Origin: Eunapius fragilis
Taxonomy: Eukaryota > Porifera > Demospongiae > Spongillida > Spongillidae
Length of the DNA: 64,000 bases
Reading direction: 5' to 3'
Assembly (NCBI GenBank): GCA_963681505.1
Contig: OY811976.1
Location: 2,209,850 to 2,273,849, forward strand
Shown here in pieces: positions 1 to 10,372 of this stretch (its first letter is position 1; each line of letters starts with the position of its first letter). The notes beneath the pieces are model-generated. The model ran no database searches. It saw only the letters and a program-made list of their open reading frames with translations, and was not told the origin of the DNA. The position numbers and the translations under genes are program-made.

Positions 1-650
1 AGTCGTTATAATCAATTGTAAAGCGCTCGCTATTCAATAGATCATAGAGTTGCCCTTTCATGTAAGGTACCTCCCCCTCTTCTGCTAAGCAACTCCCCCT
101 CCCCCCGCCTTTCGTATTGTGCCTGAAGTGTACACCTCCCCCCACCCCCACTGTCGTATCGCGGGACTAAACACCCAACCATAATTAGCTCCCTTCCCCC
201 CACCCTTAAAACTTGTCTACGCTTTTGGGGGGTGGGGGGAGTGCTGTCCGCTTCAGGTCCGATACAAAAAGTGGGGGCCCTTTGTTTGGCACACAGCAAA
301 TACGTTATCATTTTAAATAATTAACGGTTAGGTATATATAACGTATCCCAGAGAGGGTGCTCCGCGGGTGCTTCACCCTCCTCGGCCAAAATTGTAACCG
401 GTAATAACGATAACGCATTTAAATAGAGTAGGCCCTATGCCAAACAATTAAAGAGCCTCCACTTTTCGTATTGGGTCTGAAGCGGACAGCAACTCCCCCC
501 CACCCCCCAATCATCGTACCTGGCTGACCTGAATCACCCCCCTCGCTGACGCCGGCTACTGCCGTAGTGTGCAGGTATTAGTGTCGTGGTCCATTTGAGA
601 TAACAAAGCGATGTCTTACTTCGCGCTTGCCTACCAGGGTTAGTATTTCA
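1..650 (+). mobile_element. TE-C copy A, right-hand part (segment 1)
   Basis: The sequence matches 36917-37620 nearly base for base, apart from C-run length differences. It is C-rich with poly-C stretches and a block reading GGTGCTGTCCGCTTCAGG, which also occurs in the G-rich elements near 54170. The match resumes at 7084-7417, so this is one element interrupted by 6.4 kb of inserted DNA. The left end lies outside the window. No protein is encoded. Confidence 0.75.
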
Positions 651-935
651 ACAAGTGATAAAAACATTCTCTATGCGAGAAGGTTGGTGGTATATAGGAA
701 TCAAAGGCGGTGGTGGTGTAAAAAGCAAGGGAACAAGGATTGTGATTGAAAAGGAAAAAAGAGATAGACCTATATTAGCAGCATGTCGTCATGTTTAACT
801 GTGTGTGCTAATATAGGTCTATTTCATTTTTCCTTTTCAATCACAATCCTTGTTCCCTTGCTTTTTACACCACCACCGCCTTTGATTCCTATATACCACC
901 AACCTTCTCGCATAGAGAATGTTTTTATCACTTGT
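651..935. mobile_element. Foldback MITE, copy 1
   Basis: Two arms of about 125 bp are near-perfect inverted repeats. They begin ACAAGTGATAAAAAC and end with the complement of it, around a loop of about 27 bp near 780-806. The inner arm ends carry the core TGCTAATATAGG. The same family recurs at 17115, 47929, 48594, 54867, 60890 and 61054. It is non-coding; small ORFs on both strands are artefacts of the arms. Confidence 0.8.
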
Positions 936-1127
936 TTCCTACATTTTTTGGTAGATTTAGTATTGTATTTAGTTCTTGAAAAGTAACCATGTAGCAAGAA
1001 TGTCAAATGACAGTTTTATTTTAGAATCTCGTGGCCATGCAATTTTTGAGGTGTGGGTGTACCATTAAAACACACAGTATTACTATTTAAACAATAAGTA
1101 CAAGTATTTCATTTATAACCCAGGAGC
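936..1127. other. AT-rich stretch, nothing recognised
   Basis: It lies between the foldback MITE and a small ORF. I see no coding potential, no repeat shared with the rest of the window, and no clear Helitron 3' hairpin. Confidence 0.4.
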
Positions 1128-1289
1128 ATGTCATCTTGTATAGGATATACTGCTGTATATTCTGGACCAGGATATACTTCTGTATATCCAGGATATATAG
1201 CAGGTAGAGCAGGTGGAGCTAATCCTGCAGCTGGAAATGGAACCACTCCTGGACCTGGACCTGAAACAGGTGATTTAAACAACCATTAG
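1128..1289 (+). CDS. Small Gly/Tyr/Pro-rich ORF (54 codons), function unknown
   Basis: An ATG opens a 53-residue frame rich in Gly, Tyr and Pro, with a near-repeat (GYTAVYSGPG then GYTSVYPGY) followed by a GxG/PGP stretch. Its last codons run into Helitron-like sequence that starts near 1268, next to a GT that could be a splice donor (ACAG|GTGATT). The composition is unlike the surrounding AT-rich DNA. It could be an exon of a low-complexity protein carried by the transposon, or a chance ORF. I do not recognise a family. Confidence 0.3.
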   Translation: MSSCIGYTAVYSGPGYTSVYPGYIAGRAGGANPAAGNGTTPGPGPETGDLNNH

Positions 1290-1720
1290 TTAAAACAAAT
1301 CCTCCACTGGCAAGTGAAGCCATATAATACATCAGACAAAGATTACATGTACCCACTGATCTCACGCTATTATCAGATAAACCACAATACGTTGTCATCA
1401 GCAACTTTGATACTATTAGATATAAATTATGCACCACAATACACATTAACATTATTACGAAATTGTTGTCAGCGAACAGCGTGCACATATTTCAAACAAC
1501 AGCACGGAGAGAGATGCAATATCTTCCGCTGTAACTGTTGCATAAAATATTTTAGCGATACACTATACATGCTATAATTTATGTCCAGATCCAACATTCA
1601 TGGTGTAACGCACCTTCGGGGTGGTCGCTTTGATGGTCCTTTCAGTAGCGCGCTTGACACCTTGTCGTGTCTTGTATTGCACTCGTTTGGCATATCTGTA
1701 GGTGTACGAGTGGCTAGTTG
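1262..1720 (-). mobile_element. Helitron copy 2, internal remnant
   Basis: The segment aligns with 5523-6010 of Helitron copy 1: the inter-ORF spacer and the 3' end of the NPEKK-repeat ORF. It lacks the palindrome present in copy 1 at 5656-5737 and most of the coding sequence. It is in the same orientation as copy 1 and belongs with the 5' block at 2220-2691. Confidence 0.7.
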
Positions 1721-2219
1721 TTGCCGGGTTTTTTTTCTGTAAGGGCGGTGGTGTGGGGGAGACACATTCTAATTGGAGCCTCTTGCTTCACATTATCTGC
1801 TGTAGACTGTATACCGTAGTATCTGATCGCGTATGTAGTTCCACCGACAGAATTCGAAAGTTATGCTATATAAGAAGCTATAGTATAGAAATCAATTCGG
1901 TCAAAACAATTATATGCGATAGTGTCGGGTACTTACGTGTATGGTAGTTTTGGCTTTCATTTCAAGCTGCGTAACGAATGATAAGAGTTGAGAGTAACGC
2001 ACAGGCGTCATGCAGAAAATGATACCTTGAATATTCGTCAGGAGCCTTCCTATAACGTTATCGCTGCTCCATTCCGTTTCTCAACCATTTGGCATTATGG
2101 TTGGACATTTATACATGGAGCCGTAGGGACCCGAAAAGGCTCTTGGATTCAGTGCGTATACCTCTTCCACAGCGTGCGGGAATATTAAGAATTTGAATCA
2201 CGCCCACGACACGTGGCTA
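1721..2219. other. Unassigned part of Helitron copy 2
   Basis: The stretch lies between the two recognisable parts of copy 2. It has only short, overlapping ORFs and no domain I recognise. It probably carries Helitron or host filler sequence. Confidence 0.35.
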
Positions 2220-2691
2220 TTATTGCATTTAAAAATAGCTAGCTGATGTAATTGGGTATTTTTAACCGAATACCAAATGAGGTACTATTCGCTTTAGTTA
2301 ATTGCCCGAACAGTTAGGCGTCTAACAGACCCCCGAAGATAACCTGCGGACGCATCCTGAAGCGATTGGTACACTTGGCGTGCTTTACAAACGTTCCTGT
2401 CGTGAGTTATACTCTCCGGAAGGAAGAAGAAGAAGAAGAAGCCGACGGAGGAGAAATTTTAGGTGGGACTGGGTACGGACGATGGGGACGAGTATTTTTG
2501 TTCTCTAAAAGTACACCGTCTTGTGACACAAATACAACGCAGAACTGTTGTCCTTTTTTATATCGCTCGAATGCCACTAAGAGCAAAGTGACCCGATTCT
2601 TAAATGTCCCGCTAGACGTGAGTGACGTTTTTTTAATGACATTCATGATACTGTTGGATTCCTATATGGAACCTACTCGCGTAGGTTCCAA
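2220..2691 (-). mobile_element. Helitron copy 2, 5' end and leader
   Basis: Nearly identical to 6640-7083, the 5' region of copy 1. On the minus strand it starts TTGGAACC and runs through the 22-bp palindrome at 2668-2689, a conserved block containing GAGAACAAAAATAC, and ACCAATCGCTTCAGGAT. The terminus sits between A and T inside the Rep frame of copy 1, as expected for A|T target use by Helitrons. The first dinucleotide is TT, where copy 1 has the usual TC. Confidence 0.75.
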
Positions 2692-5521
2692 TATTGGCCT
2701 GCCATAGCATAAGCAGTAGTGGATTGTAATCGTTCACTCTGCATTCCTGTTCAGCTCGAGGAAGAAAATATATTTTCTTCCTTGTCTTGAGGCATTCCTC
2801 CACTGGGTTTAGCACAGCATACTCAGTACAGTCACGTGGAAAACCAAATCTGCATTTGGTAATAAACCCATTTTTAAGCTTCTGTCTGCGCTTGCAATAG
2901 TTAGTGCATTTATGCATCTGATATTTAGTAACCAATGCATGGAGTTCAGGGTTGAGAGAAGCGTCAGGGATTCTGCACGTAATGCGTTCTTGAATCCATG
3001 CAAGTACTTCTTTTGGATCACTCTTACCAATCATTGGTGCCCCCTCAATCCACAGAAGCACATGGTAGTGAGGGGCCCCTCGCATCTGGTATTCTTTTTT
3101 CCAAAAGAAATGTTCCACTACCCCAAGCACAGATCCTTTTAGTATAACAGTGTTAAACAAATCATGAAAATTTGAAGAAAATTTTCTGGACACTGATACA
3201 GGATCTTCAACGCAAAGCTTAGATATGGGATAGCTAGGAGGATGATCATTGACCTTCCTTAGGTACCTATCTATGTGCTCTGAGTTGTACTCTGCACAGC
3301 TAAAAGTAATGAAGAGCGTAGGCGATCCATACTCTCTCAGCATGCATTTCAATTCACTGCTCCTATGGAACCAGTACTGCTTGGTTCCACGCACAGACTG
3401 AAATATGGTGGAAAGATTTGCCTCAATATTTTCATCAGATTTAGAAACTCCTGCAAGAAACTGGTTCACAGGCATTTTACCTTTAGCAGTACTTTTAAGA
3501 ACATTGTAAATGCCTGCTGAAATCTGCCGCATTTCTTGCAACCACAGTAAAAAGAATACGTATTGTGGATCTTTTCGAAATCGAGAATCTTTGTGGAGCA
3601 GCCGTGATTTGGCATACTCTGATGCTGATATGTGTATGTCCCGAGGGTGGAATTCACCAAACTGCCCGGATGGAAAGAGTGTTGGAAAACACATTACATC
3701 TAGATATCTCTGTCTACTTTCAATAGGATCATCTTTAACATTTTGCATCTTGTACTGCTCAACGTCCATCATTACTGACCCTTGTTGGTCTAACGATCGA
3801 ATAGTGTATGCCTGTAAAGCAGCTACATCATCAGCTGATGCCTTTTCCAACATTGTGCAGGAAGCCTTGTCAACTACCTCAACTACATTTCTAGCTGCCT
3901 CATCTAATGATGCATCATCTATGTTTTTATAAAGCCAATTTATTTCTTTTAGTTTTTTTATAGCTAGCTTCACTGCATTTACATCCACCAGGGTTTGCCA
4001 TACTATTTTATTTTTTGTTGGAACACCATTAACGATTATGTACAGCTGTGGGTCAGGCAAAGCCACTAGCTCAGTTCCACCTATTTGAACTTCAGATAAA
4101 GTGTCCCACGTATTCTTCAGTGGCAGTGGCAGAAAGAACATGCAACCTCTACATGCTTGCAGTGCATTGTATGCTGGTACTTTACCAGAATATGTACCCA
4201 ACCTCACTATTGTCTGAAATGCCTTTGCCCTCTGAATCAACTGTTTACTAAGAGCATCTAGTGACTTCAGTTCATCTGGTACAGGTTCTGTGAGAAGCCC
4301 ATTAAGGACACACCTAGCTGGTATGGCATTCTTATTAAGAAAAGGTCCACAATAGCGGCACACATACACCTTTTCTGCATCACTGTTTAGCACTATGTGG
4401 TATTTCAAAGTCAACCAAGCATCTGTGTTGTATTTTTCTAGGCTAAAGTTAACACAAGACACCTGTTTACGCTGACACAAACGCTCACAGCAACAACAGG
4501 GAAACTCTGGATCATCTTTGAACTTTGATTGTAGCGTGGCCATGAGGTCAGCATGAGTAACTTTCAAGTGTCTCTCAATGCAGCCTAGACCAAATGATGA
4601 GTGGTCTTCACTAACTACAACATGCTCAGCTCCATCCTCACTGAATAAGTTGGACAAGCTCCCCTTCAAGCCCAGTAAAGCTATCAGGTCATCAATATCC
4701 CCTGCCTGAAGGGCTGAATCAATAGCCTTAATGGTCATATGGCATTTGCGGGCAGAGTACAGAACCCTAGTAAACATCCGCAGTACAGGATAGTGAGGTG
4801 CAGCTGCTCTAATTACCCTCAATGGACTGGAGCATTCTGGAAGATCACAATAAATGAGATGACCTAGATGCTCGGAGCTATCGTGGTGAACATGGCTACA
4901 TCCTGAATCAAGGTCATTAAGCCCTGCTCGAAGATCTTCAACAGACATTTGGAACAGTGACTTTGTCCTCAACACTAATGCTAATTCGTCATGAGTGAGA
5001 AGGCGACACTCGTTTGTACATTTCCATTTCAGTGGTCGCATGGTATCCTTATTCCTGTCCCCTATCTCCTCTGCCACTGCACACCTACCATTGAGGTCTA
5101 CTGGTATGGCACCAGGTCCTCTTGTGTTAGTGTAAGAAGTGTCAAAGAAATAGGGTTCAGAGCCAGCTGTATGATACCTATTCCCAACTAAAATATCATT
5201 TTCTTCTAATTTAATTGCATTAACTTCACGGATAGCTTTTAGCAATGACCCTGCATTTGCTCTTCGTGCACTCAATGCTTTAGCGAGTAATGCATCTGCA
5301 CTAATCTTACTTACTGCCGCATGTGCAGATCTAGTAATTACCTTTTGAGCTAGCCATGGATGGGTCTTACAAAAGGCATCATTTGCTTCACTTAAAAGCT
5401 CACTATTCCTAAGAATAGATTTTTCTAGACCACCATTATACTCCGTTAGTACACGAGAGTTGGGTTCATACAGGGAGTAGCTACATGAGAGAAGGAGATG
5501 GTTGCAGTCATTAATTTTCAC
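2633..5521 (-). pseudogene. Helitron Rep/helicase protein, truncated (copy 1)
   Basis: This is the N-terminal two thirds of a Helitron transposase, the rolling-circle replicase that nicks and transfers DNA. The frame is open for 962 codons, but only 2692-5521 (about 943 codons) is Rep; the last 20 or so residues come from an inserted second Helitron. A Cys-rich block near residues 350-460 (CCCCERLC, VCRYCG, CRGC) is of the kind found N-terminal to sponge and cnidarian Helitron Rep. Rep motif 1 (LFITFSCAEY) lies near 736-745. The metal-binding HYH of motif 2 (GAPHYHVLLW) is at 818-820. The frame breaks at WQAN, just before the expected catalytic Tyr motif. The Tyr motif and the whole SF1 helicase are missing, so it is inactive. 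The start codon given is simply the first ATG of the open frame; an intron from the upstream ORF is possible. Confidence 0.88.
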
Positions 5522-5901
5522 CTAAAGTTGTTTAAACAACCCTCAGTTAAAAGGTAGCATTGGCAGTGGCAAAGCCATATAATACAAAGATTACATGTTC
5601 TCACGCTATTATCAGATAAACCATGCACCACAATACATTATCATCAGCAACTTAGCAGGGCCGGGTTCGTAACCATGGAAACCCGTAAATCAGCTATTTT
5701 ACGGGTTTCCCTGGTTACGAATCCCCGGCCTGCTTGACACCATAATATTACGAAATTGTCTTTGACGAACAGCGTGCACACATTTCAAACAGCACTAAGA
5801 GTGGAGAGAGATGCAATATCTACCGCTGTAACTGTTAAATAAAATATTCCTTCCATTTTAGCGATACACTATGGCATGCTCATAATTTATGGATTCAACA
5901 T
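5522..5901 (-). mobile_element. Helitron copy 1 inter-ORF spacer
   Basis: Non-coding spacer between the NPEKK-repeat ORF (stop at 5902) and the Rep frame (5521). It matches 1262-1600 of copy 2 except for the palindrome at 5656-5737. It may hold an intron, but I cannot place both splice sites. Confidence 0.55.
5656..5737. repeat. Near-perfect palindrome inside the Helitron spacer
   Basis: Arms of about 37 bp (left GGGTTCGTAACCATGG, right CCTGGTTACGAATCCCC) enclose a 7-bp loop with TCAGCTA. The equivalent place in copy 2 (about 1400-1450) lacks it. It is therefore an insertion of a very short hairpin element, or a hairpin formed in this copy only. Confidence 0.75.
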
Positions 5902-6546
5902 TCATGCTGTAACGCACCTTTGGGTGGTAGCTTTGTCTGTCCTTTCAGTAGCGCGCTTGACACCGTGTCGTGTCTTGTATTGCACTCGTTTGGCATATCT
6001 GGCAGCATCGGGGTCTTTCCAGTAGCGACTCCTTTTAGATGCCCGAACGGTATCAGAATAGTCCTTGTACTTTGCTCTTTTAGAAGCACGGTTTTCATCA
6101 ATGTCATTCTGATATCGCTGTCTTTTAGTAGACCTCGTGGATTCAACATCAGCATAGTAGCTGTCGCGAACAGAGGCCTTCTTTTTCTCAGGATTAGCCT
6201 TGTAGCTTTCGCGAACAGAGGCCTTCTTTTTCTCAGGATTAGCCTTGTAGCTTTCGCGAACAGAGGCCTTCTTTTTCTCAGGATTAGCCTTGTAGCTTTC
6301 GCGAACAGAGGCCTTCTTTTTCTCAGGATTAGCCTTGTAGCTTTCGAGAACAGAGGCCTTCTTTTTCTCAGGATTTGCCTTGTAGCTGTCGCGAACAGAG
6401 GCCTTCTTTTTCTCAGGATTTGCTAAATAGCGCGCACGGGCTTTAGCTTTACACTCTTGCGATGACTTTATTTCTAACACTTCGTCTTTGGTTTGGAGGT
6501 ATTCCGCTCGTTGTTGCAATCTCTTCTTCTGTTTACGTGAAGGCAT
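5902..6546 (-). CDS. Helitron-associated basic repeat protein (first ORF)
   Basis: A 214-residue, highly basic protein starting MPSRKQKKR. Residues 40-130 are almost entirely a 15-residue tandem repeat (KASVRESYKANPEKK, 45 bp per unit, about 5.7 units at 6166-6425). The C-terminal part has degenerate KRxRYxxD repeats. Such repeats are common at the N terminus or upstream of Helitron Rep proteins in sponges and other invertebrates (family knowledge). A DNA- or nucleolar-binding role is only inference. It lies upstream of Rep in the same orientation and downstream of the shared 5' block, so it is probably the first ORF of the element. ATG-proximal segments recur at 16699 and 60789. The repeats are nearly identical at DNA level, so the array is young or kept homogeneous. 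Confidence 0.7.
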   Translation of the reverse strand: MPSRKQKKRLQQRAEYLQTKDEVLEIKSSQECKAKARARYLANPEKKKASVRDSYKANPEKKKASVLESYKANPEKKKASVRESYKANPEKKKASVRESYKANPEKKKASVRESYKANPEKKKASVRDSYYADVESTRSTKRQRYQNDIDENRASKRAKYKDYSDTVRASKRSRYWKDPDAARYAKRVQYKTRHGVKRATERTDKATTQRCVTA

Positions 6547-7083
6547 TTTTTAGCCCAAGTGTGTTAGATTGCATGGGAAAACCAACGAATTTAATAACGG
6601 CTGGTTATTTTATATTGGCTGCGTAATGTACCTAGTGATGTAATGCGCTATTTGTAGATCAACGCCAAATAAGGAACTACTCGCTTTATTTAATTGCCCG
6701 ATCAGTTAGGCATCTAACAGACCCCCAAAGATAACCTGCGGACGCATCCTGAAGCGATTGGTACACTTGGCGTGCTTTACAAACGTTCCTGTCGTGAGTT
6801 ATACTCTCCGGAAGGAAGAAGAAGAAGAAGAAGCCGACGGAGGAGAAATTTTAGGTGGGACTGGGTACGGACGATGGGGACGAGTATTTTTGTTCTCTAA
6901 AAGTACACCGTCTTGTGACGCAGATACAACGCAGAACTGTTGTCCTTTTTGATATCGCTCCATTGCCACTAAGAGCGAAGTGACCCGATTCTTAAATGTC
7001 CCGCTAGACGTGAGTGACGTTTTTATAATGACATTCATGATACTGTTGGATTCCTATATGGAACCTACTCGCGTAGGTTCCGA
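6547..7083 (-). promoter_or_regulatory. Helitron copy 1 5' terminus and probable promoter region
   Basis: On the minus strand the element starts TCGGAACC at 7083, directly next to a T of TE-C (A|T target), and continues through the palindrome at 7060-7081. The block is conserved in at least five other places in the window (2220, 16186, 17700, 51690, 59800), always upstream of, or in place of, the MPSR-type ORF. That conservation suggests promoter or replication-origin function. No core promoter was verified. Confidence 0.6.
7060..7081. repeat. 22-bp palindrome at Helitron 5' terminus
   Basis: The arms GGAACCTAC and GTAGGTTCC flank a TCGC loop, 2 bp from the 5' end of the element. The same palindrome is at 2668-2689 in copy 2. 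Classical Helitrons have their hairpin at the 3' end, so a 5' terminal hairpin is notable. Confidence 0.8.
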
Positions 7084-7417
7084 TATTCCACTAAACATCG
7101 AAAGTCAGCCGGCCATCAGTCTGATCGAGGTTATTTATATTATTGTATTGGTGAGAGTATAATAATTGCTCATAAACTTTGTTAATTCGTTTAATAGTTA
7201 GTTAATCGACCCCCTCCCCCTCCCCCCCAAAAATTACGTCAACTATGTAGTAATTAAAAAACATATCTTGATTTTAACTTCATAATCCATAAAAATCTGA
7301 CACTCAAATTTTTATAGTGGAAAGAAAAAAAATTCCGCTATATGTTAAAATGTTATAGAATTCAATTTGGAATTTTTTTATGAATGTCCTCCAATGTATG
7401 GGGCATTTCTGGATATG
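7084..7417 (+). mobile_element. TE-C copy A, right terminus (segment 2)
   Basis: It continues the match to 37620-37946 and ends GGGCATTTCTGGATATG, which is also the right end of TE-C copy B. The left end of copy B is the complement (CATATCCAGAAATGC). It is therefore the terminal inverted repeat of a DNA transposon. It contains a C-run near 7207-7230. Confidence 0.75.
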
Positions 7418-8157
7418 GGAAACATCAAGAGTTCACACTGACTCATACCAACACTAGGTATGCATGCACCATTTTACAACTGCCTATGGCATACAAAACT
7501 GTTGTAAGAGGATCTCTTTTAACAAGTCATCAAACGAGCAGCAGTTGTATAGAGCTTGAATTCCTTTTTTTGTAACCCCACATATGATTCCAAAGCCTCT
7601 GAATTATGTGCGCGGAGCGAATTATTCATGATTTAGGTCGTATGTTATTTTGATTTATACCAGCGGACAGGAGACGCGGCACCACAGGATAAAGATATGG
7701 ACTTACGAGGATAGGATGATACTACTTGACTCTTTTGTTTTGAAGAGGACTTATAAGGACGGAAAAAGAATTACAAAGCCCCGACTGAAAGGATTATTTT
7801 GCGCCAATTTGGAACCTTCGTATGCGCGTAAGAAAAAACAGCCCAGTAGCAGATGCTACAGCATGCGTAGAACTAAAGTTAAATAGTAGCAATATTCAGT
7901 CCCTTTTTCAAATGCACATGCCATACGATGGCTGTAGAAATGTTATCGTCGAAATTTTAATGAGTTTTCCAAGGGTAGCCATGTTGGATGAACCGTAAAT
8001 ATCATAGTGTGTTCTAATTATATACTTAATGCCCATGCCGTGGGATACTTAGACTATTACGTGCGTAATGTCCCTCCCCCCGCCCCAATTCCGTGACGCC
8101 GTGGATCCGCTGATAACACGTTGGCGGAAAAAATTTAATATCAATATATTACCTCTG
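7418..8157. other. Unannotated stretch
   Basis: Moderately AT-rich sequence with only a 78-codon ORF (7650-7886) that has no recognisable domain, and a C-rich run near 8073. I see no gene here. Confidence 0.4.
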
Positions 8158-8403
8158 TTAATATACTAAGTTGATGGCGGCACAGTTGGCGGAACCTTCC
8201 GCCAAATAGTCGCCACCAAAACGTCTTGTCAGTACTGTAATACAGGGGTCGCAACGGATGTTAACGGCAGTGTTGCCGCGATTCAAATTATATCGTCGAT
8301 TACGAATTAATGGATCGCAATTAGTATGCATCGTCGAGTCACTATATCGACGAATATTCATAGCTCATTAAATCGTCGATACACGAGCCTAATCGACGAT
8401 CTA
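8158..8403. repeat. CG-rich palindromic repeat (cgtcgat type)
   Basis: Several copies of CGTCGAT and its complement ATCGACG in a CpG-rich block, with a small inverted repeat GTTGGCGGAA/TTCCGCCAA at 8182-8203. Related sequence (cgtcga, cgccgat, atcgacgatc) is at 15890-16065. It is probably a transposon remnant, class unknown. Confidence 0.45.
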
Positions 8404-9617
8404 ATCAAAAATGGCTTCATAGGGCAGTGGCTATAGCAGTGTAGGGAATTTGCCTAGTAAACACTAAGCAGTAAGCGTATAATGATTGTACTGCCACTGT
8501 ATTTGTTGTAAACAGATGTATGATGCTGTAAAAATGGCTTCTTTGAACCATACAAAGTGCACGCGCGCACAGACCACGCGTATATAAGAAATAAACGAGT
8601 TTTGTTCATATTGATCTCTTATGATGAAGTTGTAATACAATTACGGGAAATTTGTGACTTACAAAAGGACTCATAAGTCTGCTAAAATTGTACGATTGTG
8701 TCGTAAAAATAAGACTTGGTGAAGATGGCAGGGCAAAATCCACCATCTTTTTCTCTGCTGTATGTTCTTTGTGGTTGAGAAAACACGCTCGGATGGTGCC
8801 TATGAGGCTGAAATAATAGCAAGGTATATACTTGCGAGCCAGAGCAGCAACGTGTGTATGCAGCCGGATGTGTTGTCCACCACATCAGAGGTTTTTTTTT
8901 AAAAAAAAAATGGTCTATCAGTTTCAGGTTCATTGAGGTATCTATAAGAATGTACTATGTGCACATGTACACACATACACGCATACGCACATATACACAC
9001 CCATGCAAGTAGAAATGGCAAGCTGGTGACAGCCATGGTAAAAGTTTGTCACTGTCACGTTTTGCCAGCTTGTTACACATATGGAGAAATGGCCCATACA
9101 TAGGCGGTCATCTTGCTATTATTTTTCAAATTGAATTTCAAACACTTTTAAAATTACAATAAATCGGACTGATTGTGAAACTGTGCTTTATAAGATTATA
9201 CCATGAACCATTCGTAAACTAAAATCAAGACAAAAAATTTAATTTCTACCGCGCATAATTTATTCATAAACGAAGTACTCATTACGTACGGTATACCTTG
9301 CGTCATCTTGGAATAAAGTTAGAATTATAAAAAATTATGCCGGCAGCTACTATTATATTTTACAATTATAATTGTACCGATACATATACACATTAAAATT
9401 AACTTATCACCTATGCGTCACTGGAGATGTGGAGCGCATCAATTAGGCACAATGATGCATGCAGGGATCGAACTACATAGGCCCTTCATGATTTCATCTT
9501 CCGAGACGCAGGTGTTTTGGTGAGTATACTGTGTGAATTTAGTAGCGTAGGGTATGTTTGGCAGTGGGTAGTGTTCGGCCCTATGTGTAGAACAGGCATA
9601 TCTTCAGAAGAGGAGAT
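8404..9617. other. Unannotated stretch with short CA-rich tract and an imperfect hairpin
   Basis: It holds an irregular CA tract at 8957-9002 and an imperfect inverted repeat at about 9013-9075 (AAATGGCAAGCTGGTGACAG against CTGTCACG..GCCAGCTT). The rest is AT-rich with no supported gene. Confidence 0.4.
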
Positions 9618-10372
9618 ATGGCCTTCTCCCTATACAGTTGGCCATCTTCCTATAATAATTGACTTCTTCCTGTACTGTAACCAGTGCTAGCCTTCTCCCT
9701 ATACTACTAGCTTTCTCCCTATACGGTTGACCTTCTCCGCCATAATGGTGGGCTTCTTATACCGTTGGCCTTCTCCCTATACCGTTGGCCTTCTCCCTAT
9801 ACTGTTGACCTTCTCCCTATACTGTTGGCCTTCTCCCTATACTGTTTGGCTTTCTCCCTATACTGTTGGCCTTCTCCCTATACTGTTGGCCTTCCCCCTA
9901 TACTGTTGGCCTTCTCCCTATATTGTTGGCCTTCTCCCTATACTCTTGGCCTTCTTTCTATACTGCTGGCCTTCTCCCAATACTGTTGGCCTTCTCTATA
10001 CTGTTGACCTTCTCCCTATACTGTAGACCTTCTCCCTATACTGTTGGCCTTCTCTATACTATTGGCATTCTCTCTATACTGTTGGCTTTCTCCCTATACT
10101 ATTGGCCTTCTCTTAGACTGTTGGCCTTTTCTATACTGTTGGCCTTCTCCTTATACTGTTGGCCTTCTTTATACTGTTGGCCTTCTCCCTGTACATTGGC
10201 CTTCTCCTTATACTGTTGGCCTTCTCCCTATATTATTGGCCTTCTCTCTATACTGTTGCCTTCTCTCTATACTGTTGGCTTTCTCTCTATACTGTTGGCT
10301 TTCTCCCTATACTGTTGGCCTTCTCTATACTGTTGACCTTCTCCCTATACTGTAGGCCTTCTCCCTATATTT
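9618..10372. repeat. 20-bp pyrimidine-rich minisatellite
   Basis: About 36 tandem copies of a 19-21 bp unit whose consensus is CCTTCTCCCTATACTGTTGG, with single-base and length variants. Long ORFs here (YCWPSPYTVGLLPILLAF repeats) are by-products of a stop-poor unit and not genes. Confidence 0.9.

Noticed and set aside
5920..6426. 168-codon plus ORF with VAFANRGLLFLRISL repeats
   Set aside because: It is the antisense shadow of the 45-bp repeats in the Helitron first ORF.
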